64,000 bases of DNA from Roridomyces roridus. Taxonomy: Eukaryota; Basidiomycota; Agaricomycetes; Agaricales; Mycenaceae. The stretch covers positions 682,001 through 746,000 of the forward strand of contig JARKIF010000006.1 of the NCBI GenBank assembly GCA_029378245.1. Direction: 5' to 3'. Every line of letters begins with the position of its first letter. Position 1 is the first letter of the stretch. The notes under the pieces were generated by a model, which was not told where the DNA came from, did not search any database, and saw only the letters and a program-made list of their open reading frames with translations. The translations under genes and the position numbers were made by a program. This document shows positions 12,732 through 23,520 of the stretch, piece by piece.

Positions 12732-14054
12732 TCAGAAGGACAACAGCCCGGTCCCATCCATCTCCTCGCCATACATTGCAACCCTCGCCGCGCGTGCCAC
12801 CGGATCCAGGGGAAGCTCCCCATACAAATGATCCCCCTGCTCCCACTCGGGGCACCTCGGCACCATCTGGGTAAGGAAGATTGCGAGGCAGCCTCCGCTC
12901 CGCGTTCTTGGTAGTATCTCGTCGGCGGAGATGCCCTCGATGTGGGGCATATATCTGACGATGATATTCGCCTTCACCGTGGATTCTGAGAGGAACTCGC
13001 TCAACCGCGCGTCGAGCTCTGGATGCTGATGGGGATCCAGCGCGGAGGGCGCAGAAAGATGGAGGCGAAGCTCCACGATGTTGGGAAAGTATGAGGCGAG
13101 ATGGGGCAGGGCGTCTGATAGCTTGATCGTCCAGGCGGGGTCCAGCGACAAGAAAATCTCGAACAGGGTGACGGTCGGGAAGCAAGGGGATGGAAGCCAA
13201 TTGCTGCCTAAGCTTCAGTTTAGTCTCACAGTCTAACATCGCTGCTGCAGCTGAGAAAGGTACCGCCGAACATCGAATGGTGCATCGCAAGGGTGGTGAG
13301 CGCCGAGCATGCCGATGCGAGGGATGCGAAGAGGGCCGGGTCGGGGCCGTAGATCTCGGCACGCTGGAGGCGTCGAAGGTGTTCCAACAACTCGGGACGC
13401 AGGAGTCGTGCTGACATTCCAGCCATGATGAGGTTTGCGATCGGCTGCTGGATGTCTGTTTCTGGATGGGATCAGAGCTTTGTCGGGTTTCGTTTCGATG
13501 CACAGACCTTCGTCGGCATCTTCTTCAATGTTTCCAGGGACAATGTCGTTCCCGTCTGCGTACGTCCGCAAGTCGACGTAGACATGACGACAGAATCTCA
13601 GAGCAACGGCGAAAAGAGCCAAGGCTCCATCGGTGCGTACGTCGAGCACGATGGTTTGCATCGATGGTTGCCGGAGGAAGTCAATAAGCCCCAAGTAAAA
13701 GACGCCCGAGTATTCAAACTCCAGCGTCCCTCGGAACCGCAATCGCCGGACCTTGCGAAGCGACTGCAGCAATGTGAGACAATCAGAATTTCCGTCCGCG
13801 ATTTCGAGATCTAGCACAAGATCCGCGAGATGAGGGGAGGTCGATGAGAAAAAGGTCTCTGCACGCTTCAGACGCTCCTGCGATCGCTCGAACGAGTTGG
13901 GTTCATACGGATCGAGCCGGGAGAGTTCGAGACGCCGGAACAGGCGCCGTAGGGCAGGAGCGACGAAGGCGCGAGCCGAGATGGTACATGCTTCGAGCGA
14001 TGGCTTGTCGGGTACGAAGTCGACGATGGCGTCGATGAGTTCTTGTGCAAGCAT
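12732..14054 (-). CDS. F-box protein, tandem copy 1
   Basis: Three exons (14054-13508, 13461-13264, 13207-12732) give 406 residues. The F-box is at the N-terminus: QELIDAIVDFVPDKPSLEACTISARAF...RLFRRLEL. The body is a leucine-rich, LRR-like region (LVLDLEIADGNSD, LRKVRRLRFRGTLEF, FPNIVELRLHLS), ending MYGEEMDGTGLLSF. Such proteins are expected to be substrate adaptors of SCF ubiquitin ligases. The first intron lies inside what looks like an open frame. It is needed because the next exon reads in another frame (GMSARLLRPELLEHLRRLQRA). The copy at 15293-16660 has the same structure at the same sites, which supports the model. Confidence 0.88.
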
Positions 14055-14305
14055 GTGGTGGCGTGAGGGAAAGGAGGTGATGTCACGTGGTTGTGATAGC
14101 CGGGGCTGAGAACCCGACCGGCATCTCGTGGAGTCAACGCCCCTTGCGGGCTGCGGGAGAATTGCATGGCTTTGATGGAAGATGAAGAGATTAAATTGAA
14201 CAAGGGTATCATATCATACAACAAGACATTCATCGTCCCGACGTCCCCCGCCGCTCCCCGCCGCCGTATCACTTGGTTTGATCCGACAGGCACGTGATCT
14301 CCGGA
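14055..14305. other. Short spacer between F-box copy 1 and pmp3
   Basis: Contains the divergently read promoter of the F-box gene and the 3' end of the Pmp3 gene. Nothing else was seen. Confidence 0.4.
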
Positions 14306-14617
14306 TCAAAATTTGAAAATTATATACACGGCATGTATTATTCCGGGGCTGCGAAGATGAGAGAGGGATGGGGCAAAAGAAAGCGACACTCACATATAGC
14401 CAAGTAGAGTCAACAAGATCTGCAAGCGGAGTGAGCTGGAAGCTTCGCATCACCGAGGGCACTCACGTTAATCAAGAGATCGGTTCCACATCCGCGTTCC
14501 AAAAAAACGCCGAGAGGAGGCAAGATGATTGCTCCGATGAGTTTAATAACGTCACTGCCAGTGAATGCCTGGAAGAGGTGAGCAGAGGGTATGCAGTGGA
14601 GGAAGGACACTCGCCAT
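14306..14617 (-). CDS. pmp3: Pmp3/UPF0057 plasma-membrane proteolipid
   Basis: Four exons (14617-14609, 14568-14467, 14419-14394, 14348-14306) total exactly 180 nt and encode 59 residues. The two-helix Pmp3 signature is complete: SDVIKLIGAIILPPLGVFLERG then CGTDLLINILLTLLGYIPGIIHAVYII. The first exon is only nine bases (MAS). Pmp3/RCI2-type proteins sit in the plasma membrane, modulate membrane potential and are stress-induced. A TATATAAA box lies at 14668-14675. The gene is between two copies of a tandemly duplicated F-box gene but is not itself duplicated. It is too fragmented by introns to show as an open frame, and only the splice reconstruction reveals it. Confidence 0.93.
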
Positions 14618-14667
14618 GGTTGTGGATGATGAGGGGAAAGTAGAGAAGAGATCGAGCGACTGCGGCT

Positions 14668-14675
14668 TTATATAT
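14668..14675 (-). promoter_or_regulatory. TATA box of pmp3
   Basis: TATATAAA on the minus strand, 51 bp upstream of the pmp3 ATG. Confidence 0.6.
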
Positions 14676-15292
14676 CAAGCAGTGACGTAGTTAATTGATC
14701 ATGGACCTTCCTTAGTGGCGACCTACGATTCGACCTTCATCAGCCCCACCACTCCACCCATGACTCTCCAAATCTTGTTTATGTCCACGGTGGTCCATGA
14801 AAGGGCTCGGACCATGCAGCACTCGCCTCGCTGCTAGTTGCAGCATCCAACTGCCCCGTTCTCGTCGTTTGTCACGGTTTGTGGGATGCGATGAATGGGG
14901 CGAAGGAGTGTGAGACTATACGTTGCAGGAGTAATGTTTTGTACATTTAAAACGGTTCCTGGAGCAAGATGACAGCAGAGGGACGGCATCAGAATGACCG
15001 TTCCGATAGGCACGGACCGCAGACTCCTCAAAGATCCATCACATTCCTCAAAAACCCACCCCGTCAATCCATGAAAACGAAGTACTCAGTCAATAAGCCT
15101 GCCAGGGAAAAAGCACGAATTCGATTTGAAAATACTATAAAAGAGCAGTCGCCGCCTCGTCCGCACATGGCAGTAGTCCGGAATCGAACCGAGTCACCCG
15201 CCTACCCAAGAGATTCCTCCCCTGGACAACAGTCCTTCCTACCCGGATGACCGTCCAGATAAACCACACACCACTTGCCCAGAGGATCCCCG
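14676..15292. other. Intergenic upstream of pmp3
   Basis: No gene was recognised. Short open frames around 14834-15250 lack motifs. Confidence 0.4.
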
Positions 15293-16660
15293 TCATAACG
15301 CCAACAGCCCGGTCCCATCCATTTCCTCACCATACACTGCAACCCCCGCCGCGCGCCCCACCCGATCGAGCGGCAACACTCCATACGAATCATCCTCCGG
15401 GTCCCAGTCGGGGCATGTCGGCACCTTGGGCGAATGAAATATCGCAAGACCGCCTCTCCTCCGCGTCCTCGGTAGCACCCCGTCAAAATACCCGCGGAAT
15501 CGGGCGGTGGGAAAGTGCTCGATGTTGCCCATGTACCGCAGGATGATATTCACCTTCCTCTTGGAATCTGAAATGAAGTCGCTCAGCGGCGTGTCGAGCT
15601 CCGCGTATCGAGGGTCGTTCGTCGCGGACGACGGGGGAACGAATAAAGAAAAGTGGAGGCGGAGCTCGGCGATGTTGGGGAAGCACGAGGAGAGCTGGGG
15701 GACGACTTCCGCTAGCCTGATATGCCACATGCCATCCATCGGGAGAGAAAGCTCGAACAAGGTGACAGTTGGGAAGCGGAGGGATGAGAGCCAGGCGGTG
15801 CCTGTAGACTTGAGTTCAAAGGCACGTAACTGGAGCGGTTGGAACAACGTACCGGCGGAACCCAATGCTGGATAGCAACGGTGGTAAGCGCGGAGCATGA
15901 CGATGCGAGGGATGCCAGGAGTGTCTCGTCCGGGCGGTAGATGTCAGCACGCTGGACGCGTCGGAGGTGTTTCTTCAACTCGGGACGGAGAAGCCGTGCT
16001 GACATTCCACTACTGCGCGCCATGATGAGGTTCTCGATGGGCTGTGGCACGTCTGCACCTGGATTCGATCAGAGCCTTGTCGCGTTTCGCTTTAATGCAC
16101 AGACCTTCGTCGGCATGTTCTTGAATATTGCCCGGGACGATGTCGTGCCCATCTTCGTACGTCCGCAGGTTGACGCAGATGTTACGACAGAACTTCAGAG
16201 CCGCAGTGAAAAGCGCGGACGCGCCATCGGTGCGTACGTCGAGCACGATAGTCTGCATCGACGGTTGTCGGATGAAGTCAATAAGCCCCGAGTAAAAGAC
16301 GTCCGAGTAGTCAAACTCCAACGTCCCTCGGAATCGCAATCGCCGGACTTTGTGAAGCGATCGGAGCAGCGTGAGCATCGGCCCACAATCCGAATTCCCG
16401 TCGGCGATTTCGAGATCCAGCACGAAATCCGCGAGATGAGGGGAGGAAGAATAGAACATGGTCGCCGCACGCTGCAGATGCTTCTGCGATCGCTCGAATG
16501 AAGTGGGGTCGAACGGGTCGCGTCGAGGGAGTTCCAGCCGCTGGAACAGGCGGCGCTGGGCAGGAGCGACGAAGGCGCGAGCCGAGATGGCACAGGCCTC
16601 GAGCGATGGCTTGTCGGGTACGAAGTCGACGATGGCGTCGATGAGCTCTTGGGGAGGCAT
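15293..16660 (-). CDS. F-box protein, tandem copy 2
   Basis: Three exons (16660-16105, 16058-15853, 15808-15293) give 425 residues. The F-box PQELIDAIVDFVPDKPSLEA and the LRR-like body (LADFVLDLEIADGNSD, FPNIAELRLHFS) are closely related to copy 1 at 12.7-14.1 kb, down to intron positions and the end MYGEEMDGTGLLAL. An upstream in-frame ATG at 16690 adds ten residues. 16660 is chosen because copy 1 starts at the equivalent place. It is about 70-75% identical by eye and both copies are intact, so the duplication is old enough to have diverged but neither copy has decayed. Confidence 0.88.
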
Positions 16661-17253
16661 TGTGGTATAAAGCAAAAGAGGTGCTGTCACGTGGTTTTGA
16701 TAGCCGGAACTGTTTGGCGAGGCACAAGCTACATCTCGGCCGGCTTCAGTTGGTTGCCAAAAATCGGAAAGAAAATCCTGAAAGCGCTGGTTGTTGGCTG
16801 GTTGCGTCCTGACAATCTCGTAGGGCGTGAATAAATTTCATGAACAACCGAACCTTGACCGAACCTGAGGCAATCAGGGTCCAGATGTTTCTCAATTCTT
16901 TCTTATCCTGAGCCCCGTGGGCAACGTGGGATTCGCTGCTGTAGAGCGGCAACCCCCGGCTTGACGTCGTTCTGAAAAGATTCAGCCATCCTGGTGCCGT
17001 TGGCATCTTTGATCGATGACATCAGCGGCCTTATTCGGAAGAATCCGGAACCACGACAAATTGACCCCAGGCCCCTGGTCGACGCTGCTCATGGATGCTC
17101 TCCTCGGCGACGCACCCGACGAACCATTGCCAACTGAGCACTGCAAGCCTCTCTCTTCAGCCCGCTCCTCGGCCTGTGATAGGCCGTTGGCATGGTATCC
17201 TTATCACAGCCCCAACACAGCCTCGAATTTCTCTCTTCTCGCGCCCTCATTCA
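16661..17253. other. Shared divergent promoter region
   Basis: Lies between F-box copy 2 (minus) and the F-box gene at 17254 (plus). No motif was recognised beyond pyrimidine tracts before 17254. Confidence 0.4.
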
Positions 17254-18571
17254 ATGTCGATTGCTAATGACATTGCGCAAGAACTAATCGACACCATCCT
17301 CGATTTTCTCCACGATGACATTCCCGCCCTTCTCGCTAGCAGCCTCGTCTCTAGGAAATGGGTCCCCGCTCCTCGGCACCACATCTTTGGGCGCCGTATC
17401 GTGATCCACCACTTCCTTCCAGGTCGTCGGGGAAACCGTGGCTTCATGGATAACGCCACGCCTTTTCTGGAGATATGCCGATCTCCCCTGTGCTCACTCG
17501 TGCCGTCCATGCGGAACGTGGTGTTAAACGTCAATACCGAGCATTCGCCGGCGGGACCCGTTCCGCGGATGTTGACGGATATCTTCGACGTGCTGGCCAA
17601 AGCACCGATAAAGAAGATGCTCTTCGTCGACCATACGTCGTCCCTTGCGGCCCCGGTCTTTCTCGCACAGACCATGGGGCAGTGTCTCTCAAATGTCCAG
17701 GAGTTGAGCTATAACGCTCTCGGGCGTATCGCGGGAGATATCCTCGCAATTATCGCTGCTCCTGCTTCCCTCCATACACTCTCCATCTACGGGACACACA
17801 GAGGCTCGTCCATGGATCCATTCGCCCTCTCCGCGGCGCCGCAGCCCGGCAACAGATTCGAGAACCTCAGCACCCTGCGCATCTGCCTTTACGCCCGGCA
17901 GTCCGACGCCCTTCTCTCCTGGATGAAGGCAGACTCTCTACGCCTGGAGACACTCGATCTCACCGTCTTCCACGGCTATCACAACGGCTGGGGTCCCGTC
18001 ACTGCCCTCAACGCCTTCCTCCACGGCGAGAGTACGGCCACGCTGAAAGTCCTGTCGCTGTCTGTCGTCTACGAGGACGATGACAATGATGTAGACGAGG
18101 ATGTCCGGATTGAGGCACCCTCGGACGGCGAATGTGCGTTTCTCCTTCCCCCATATCGTATCCAGCTGATGTCGCCATCCAGTGGACCTAAGCGCTCTCA
18201 CCAAACTCCACACTCTCCGCATTACCTCCCACTCGGTCGAATCCGTCTGCGCCGCCCTCGCCTCACTCCCTCCCTCGACGCTGCGTATATTCCGCTTCGA
18301 CTACGAGCACTGGCTCTACTACGAAGACGCACCCTGCGCATGCAACGGCACGCAGATGCACATGTTCGTCCACGCCGTGCAGACGCCGCAATTGGATTCC
18401 CTCACCGTCTTTGATTTGCGCGTCCCCGATTATTTCGACGAGGAGGGCATGGTTTGGTTCCGCGAGCAATTTGGCAAGTGGGCGGAGGATGATAGGATGT
18501 TGTTGAGTACGACGGAGAGGGAGTGGAAGCAGGATTCGTGGGAGGAGTTGTGTGAGGAGATTTTCGAGTAG
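17254..18571 (+). CDS. F-box protein of a different subfamily
   Basis: Two exons (17254-18133, 18183-18571) give 422 residues. The F-box MSIANDIAQELIDTILDFLHD...ASSLVSRKWVPAPRHHIFG opens the protein. The body has alternating leucine-rich strands (LHTLSIYG, LSTLRICLYA, LRLETLDLTVFHG, LKVLSLSVVYEDD), and the C-terminus is acidic (WEELCEEIFE). It is predicted to be an SCF substrate adaptor. The longer open frame would start at 17095, but ATG 17254 begins the F-box, and the copies at 4.1 and 61.6 kb share homology only from here plus a short leader. It is not closely related to the tandem pair next to it. Confidence 0.88.
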
Positions 18572-19168
18572 GAGGCGGCGATAGAATTATTACTTGCCTG
18601 CAATGTGGGTGATCAAAAGAATTGTTTCATTAGAATCATTGCCTCTGTCCAGTGTCTTGTCCGCATAAAGGTCTCTTTCCGATATAAAATTGGGCGTATA
18701 TGACACTGGTCAATTACGGTAGCTTTCTTCGGGGTGAGGTCGAGGGCAACACGCTTTCGGGTCAGAGCCGTGCTCGCGATCGTGCGCGTCGGGTCAATTC
18801 GCACTGTGAGACCCGGGGGACATGATCTTCATGTGCCCCGGGTACCCCCAAATCATCCGCCGATGCAATGAAACTCGCGGGAGGGTGGCTGAAAACCACC
18901 TTCTCCTCCATGAAGTACAAATTCCCAATTCATGTCCGTTTTCGACGTTTTCATGTGCCGAATTCATGTCCTCATGTACATTCTCAGGCGACGGTAACAT
19001 GTTTTTCCAGTATTGTCTCCAGGTCGATATCCACCGTCATTGATTCATCGATGTTGTGAAGAAGAAACGAGTCAATCTGGATCATTTATGAGTATTACAT
19101 GGGCAAACTTCCTCCAACTCCGCTACGTATACCTTATCTAACGCCAACCCAAGACTGCACCAAAGTCA
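18572..19168. other. Intergenic; contains a 31-bp palindrome
   Basis: No gene was seen. An inverted repeat sits at 18812-18842, and several CATGT motifs follow at about 18900-18990. Confidence 0.45.
18812..18842. repeat. Near-perfect palindrome
   Basis: CCCGGGGGACATGA is followed after three bases by TCATGTGCCCCGGG, giving 14-bp arms with one mismatch. It could be a regulatory site or a hairpin. Function unknown. Confidence 0.55.
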
Positions 19169-20217
19169 TCATCCCCTCCCAAGAGCCTCCTCCCGCAACG
19201 CGATGAGCGTTTCCCATGTGGGAAGACCGAATAGCTCGGGCAACCGATCCCAAAAGTCATTCTGCACAGCAAGATGCTCTGTTTTCGCAAACTCGGAGCA
19301 CACGCCACAAAGCTCCTCATCCAGCTCCATGTAGCTGAAAAGACCGTGGCCGAGGGGATCGAGCTCGGTGCGCTCATCGTCTCTGTTATAGTCGCTCCAG
19401 TCGAGAAGAATCTTTTGCGCATCGGAAATGGCGTCTTCACAAAGCTCAAGCGAGTAGCAGAGGCCTCGACGTTCGGCACTCTGGAGCGTAAGGAGGAATC
19501 CGTGGGCTCGTGCAGTGGTGCGAATCAATTGAGGGACTGCTGCGAGACACTTGTGCTGCATCTGTGGAATCAAGCTGCTCCAAGCTTGTCCAGATGCGAC
19601 GATCTCTTCGACTGGGTAGGAGCAAATGCAATAATAAGCTGCGGGGAGCAGCCAAAGGGCTCCTATCTCGGATGCTACGCGGAGAACAATGAGGTTGATG
19701 TCCACCACATCGAGATAGTTCACCGAGTAGTTGGGGTAGTCATAGGCGGTTCGGAAAGTGTCGAAAGATACGGGATAGAGGGAATCCAGGTGCTCCAGCG
19801 CTCGTCGGCAAAGATATTCCACGTCGTATTTGTGGGCAAGACGCAAGACACCAATCACTGTATTGAATTCGACCTTACTTGGAGGTGGCATGAAGAAACT
19901 GGTGGAATATGAGCACTCGGTGGCACATCATTGACAATAGTTTTACAAGCATACCTCGAGTCAAAGACAGCTTTCAGAAAAACCTCTGCCTCGGCAGCCG
20001 AGTCGTGAATGCAAACGACGGGACAGCCTTCCAATACTTCTGTCTCCTCATCTGGCTGGGGAAACGTAACCATGTCGCGAAAAACCGAGGACCGAGCCGC
20101 GAGAATGTCGCTGAGCACTCGGAAGAGTGTGTTTTCCGCACGGAGGATGAGGTTGGCGTTGGGGAACCACAGATCCGTGGAACGCTGCAGAGCCTGAACC
20201 TGAGTGGCGGCCGCCAT
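19169..20217 (-). CDS. BTB/POZ domain protein
   Basis: Two exons (20217-19955, 19898-19169) give 330 residues. The N-terminal BTB fold is recognisable: DLWFPNANLILRAENTLFRV, then AARSSVFRDMVTFPQP, PVVCIHDSAAEAEVFLKAVFD and, after the intron, VIGVLRLAHKYDVEYLCRRALEHL. The rest is the helical C-terminal region seen in the large Agaricomycete family of BTB proteins. Such proteins dimerise and often link Cul3 ligases to substrates. The start could also be ATG 20280 (adds 21 residues). 20217 is placed just before the fold. A pyrimidine-rich region separates it from the divergent NACHT gene. Confidence 0.88.
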
Positions 20218-20647
20218 TGAGAGATGATGGTGGTCAGAAGCAAGGGGTATTTGTTGTGCACAAACAGACATCGTCATCACTCAACGGATCAGCGGATCGG
20301 TTCTGATGCAAAAGCGACAGGTGGCAGTGTCCCCTTATGATCACCTACCACCTGCACGACTTGTAAGTACACGACGCTGGGCTCGCCACTGGCTTCACCG
20401 AATTCGCGGCGCTTTACTCGCCGCCGACCTTGGTCCGTTTCTGTCACCTGGTGTCTTGCTGCGTCGAAGGATCCGGGGAGCTGACTCAAGTGGCGACCAA
20501 ATCTATCAGGCCACTGCCATGCCAATCCAATGCCAATCGTGGCGATGGACATGTAGATTCTTGTCGATAGCTTTTACACCACCTGCCAGCACTGCCTCCA
20601 GGCTCTCACTCCTTCCTCTTTCTACCAACCTCTGAGACTACTACGCC
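20218..20647. other. Divergent promoter between BTB and NACHT genes
   Basis: 430 bp with CT-rich tracts before 20648. No gene was seen. Confidence 0.4.
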
Positions 20648-22269
20648 ATGCGCATGCCTCCTCTCATCGAAGGCGAGACTCGGAACCCTGTCCACGTCGC
20701 CAATAGTAGCTTTAACAGCGTTGCGGGAAACATGAATGTGGTCCACACGACGAACATTGGCAACAGCGGTGAGTATATCTCTCTACGTCTTGCTATCCTG
20801 GGGGCCGGTCATTGATCTCTAATAGGGATCGGCACCGTATTTTTTCCCACGCTAAGCTTTTGACCCGCCGTGGCTGCCCGGAGGATAGTGCCATTCCGGG
20901 GCCATACTCATAAGGTATACTTTTACGGATCGTACGGTGCCGATCCCTAATCTCTAACCAAGGCCTCGACAACTTGTTCAGCGCAGTCACTGTCGACGCT
21001 ATGCACGACTCGGCTGTCCGCCCCCTCGATCCCTCTTGTCATCCGGGCACACGGAATGCGATATTACAGCGGCTGGATCAATGGTCCTTCGAGCAGCCCA
21101 GAGACAGCGCGATATTCTGGCTCCATGGCTGTGCTGGGATCGGTAAGTCCGCAATCGCACAGCAATTCGCCGCGGGATGCCATGAACGTGGTCAATTGGG
21201 CGGTTCCTTCTTCTTCAAGCGGGGTGATACCCGCCGCGGGCACTGGAGGAGTTTATTCCCGACTCTCGCCTATCAACTCGCCGCTTCATTTCCTCAAATT
21301 GGTCCCGTCATACAGCGGGTGGTCCAGATGGACAGGCTCATCATCAGCAAGTCGATGCATCAGCAGTTGGAGAAGCTGATCATCTTGCCGCTCAGAGAGG
21401 TTCCGGCGCTCGAGCATCGTCCCATCTTGGTTCTCGATGGATTGGACGAATGCGAAGACCACGCTGCACAAATGATGCTCCTAGAATCTCTCATCGGTGC
21501 CGTACGCTCCCAACAAGTCCCCGTTCACATCCTCATCTGCAGCCACTCGGAGTCGCATCTGCGGGAGCTGTTCGAGGCTTCTGAAAATGCCAACATCTGT
21601 CGTGGCTTTCAGATACGCCCCGACGACTCTGCTTGCGCCGACATCTCTCTCTACCTTACTAAGGAATTCGCGCGGATCCAGCGAGTTCATGCACGCCGGG
21701 AGATCACATTGGATGCCGACTGGCCTGGCAAAGATACGATTCAGCAATTGGTTCACAGGTCATCTGGAACATTCATCTACGCATCCACCATTGTTCGCTA
21801 TGTCGACGACGAATATTCACATCCTGCCAACCGTTTGGACTTGGTTCTTAGTCTGGATGCCTCCAGCACCACCTCCCTGGACGACCTGTACACCCAAATA
21901 CTTTCGGCAGTCCCCAACAAGCCGGTACTTCTCCGCGTGCTGCATGCACTCGTGGAAAGGAAAGATCTCAACCCGGAGCAAATTGATATGGTGTTGCAGC
22001 TGCGCAAAGGGACGTCCTTGTGCGGCCTCCATTCACTGCTTGAGCTTCCACCCGTGCGAGTCTTTTACAACCGGGTTCCTCCGGTAAAGCTGCTGCATGC
22101 GTCCTTCGGAGACTTCCTGGTTGACGCGCAACGGTCGGCCAGCTTCTGTATATCTGGGGAAGACCTGCGAATTGCCCTGGTGCACAACATGGCTTGCGCC
22201 GTGGCATCGGAGCTTCAGCCGTTCGACTTCTGGTGGGTTTCTGTGAGGCTTCGAGTCCTGTTGGAGTGA
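20648..22269 (+). CDS. NACHT-type STAND NTPase, C-terminally short
   Basis: Exons 20648-20768 and 20963-22269 give 475 residues. After a short N-terminus common in mushroom NACHT proteins (SFNSVAGNMNVVHTTNIGNSG) comes the NACHT core: CHPGTRNAILQRLDQW, Walker A GCAGIGKSAIAQ, SFFFKRGDTRRG, Walker B LVLDGLDEC, sensor-like ILICSHSESHLRELFE, and the SGTFIYASTIVRYV segment, ending with the LHASFGDFL motif. NACHT proteins act as NTP-driven molecular switches in recognition and cell-death signalling. The protein stops soon after the winged-helix region, without a WD40, ankyrin or TPR sensor. Either it is a sensor-less form or the 3' part has decayed (see 22909-23520). Its only intron has been enlarged by a MITE. 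Confidence 0.88.
20815..20822. repeat. Left target-site duplication ATCTCTAA
   Basis: Exact 8-bp copy of 20950-20957, flanking the MITE. Confidence 0.9.
20823..20949. mobile_element. hAT-like MITE (127 bp) inside the NACHT intron
   Basis: It begins TAGGGATCGGCACCGTA and ends with the exact reverse complement TACGGTGCCGATCCCTA. It is flanked by an 8-bp direct repeat ATCTCTAA at 20815-20822 and 20950-20957. Length, TIR and 8-bp duplication fit a hAT-derived MITE. Removing element and one repeat shrinks the intron from 194 to 59 bp, a normal size here. Confidence 0.92.
20950..20957. repeat. Right target-site duplication overlapping the intron branch site
   Basis: ATCTCTAA here runs into CTCTAACC just before the 3' splice site at 20962, so the duplicated target contains the probable branch point. 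Confidence 0.8.
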
Positions 22270-22908
22270 AGCACACAAAAGCTGGAGTCTTGACGGAGGA
22301 ACAAAGAGAACGGTTGAAAGAGCTCCTTGTTCAGTATCTAGAATGCTGTCTACTGTACATTGTAAACAACCTTTTATACTTGAACGGGAGGCACAGCTTG
22401 GTCCGTGCGAAAGGACTGCGGCAGACTGCGGCGAACTGCGGCGCAGAAAGAAAGTAAATGTTTGTTGGGAGCTGTGTCGAGGACGACTGCGGCGGCCGAA
22501 GATCACCGAGCCCTTACAGTTTCGAAGCATTGTACAGCTTCATACTGCCATTCAAACCCCTGCTTTTCACAGGACCATTGCCCCGGGTTTGATGCGAACG
22601 GTTGTGAAGATCCCACCCACGGAGGACCTATTCCCTATCCTGTATAATATCCGTCTCCAGCACCAGGCATACCTGGAAGCTACTATGGGGAGAAACAGAT
22701 ATGAATGTCTGAACTCAGATGCCGTCGTCACCTGGTTGCAGGCGAATGTCTACTTATGTCCCCAGGTTTCAGGCTGTTGACATTTGGGCAGAGTTATTCA
22801 TCGCCACCTTCAGGTCTTGTGAAAACCTGGCTGGAGTTGAAAAAATTGGCGACAAAAATCCCTTTACTCCGTGTGCGGTTTACGTTACCTCCGCACTCCA
22901 TTCGCTAA
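22270..22908 (+). other. Degenerate 3' region after the NACHT gene
   Basis: The open frame at 22194-22457 (TEEQRERLKELLVQYLECC...) and frames at 22343-22780 and 22719-22940 could be eroded continuations of a NACHT C-terminus, but no splice joins keep a good frame. I see no independent gene. Confidence 0.4.
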
Positions 22909-23520
22909 TTGATATCCTACATAAAGAATCAGACATCTGAAAATTTTGCGGGCGATCAGAGCCTCACTCGAGCATTACTAGACAGCCCTGGATTGCTTCC
23001 TGTCTTGCGGATTCTCTCCGTGTTTCCACGTTTATCGCATTCACGAGTGCTGGATCTGCTCGAGCTGACGTGGGAAGTACTTTTACCCCTCCTCGAACTC
23101 CCCGAAGCCAACCTAGTTGCCTTCCTTCATGATCCCCGGAGGTGCAAAAGCCTATACATGTCCAAAGAGCAAATAATGCGCTGTATCGCCCTGCGGTGTA
23201 TAGAGCGCGTGCATGACTTCTCCCCAACCAACAGTCTCCCACCTGACAAGTGAGCGGATAATACATAATCCGCTCGAGACAAAGCTTGAACCGGTAACAG
23301 CTACTGGATCTCAATGTTGTGCGATTGCGAGCCGGATGAAACAGTCTTGGGCGCTCTTGAACAGCTGGACCTCACTCAGTTCTGCCAAAAATTTGAACCC
23401 GACTTGGATTATCACCTGAATCGTCATTCTCCTTGGGGTCTTCTGGGCTCGACCTCCTTTGAGAACATGCTGAAATGGTTGCGCGTGGGTCGCCCATTTC
23501 AAATTAACTGTGATGACTGA
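22909..23520 (+). pseudogene. Relic of a second NACHT protein C-terminus
   Basis: LLPVLRILSVFPRLSHSRVLDLLELTWEV followed by ANLVAFLHDPRRC and EQIMRCIALRCIERV has the spacing of the winged-helix end of mushroom NACHT proteins (…LHPSFRDFL…HxxLAxRCLxxM). A later frame (GALEQLDLTQF...SFENMLKWLRVG) matches the usual downstream block, but in a different frame. There is no start and no Walker motifs. It is either the decayed tail of the gene at 20.6 kb or a fragment of a neighbour copy. Confidence 0.5.

Noticed and set aside
12586..13503. 305-codon open frame overlapping F-box copy 1
   Set aside because: It is a shadow frame of the F-box gene. Its product is Arg/Ser-rich noise, and the paralogue does not keep it.
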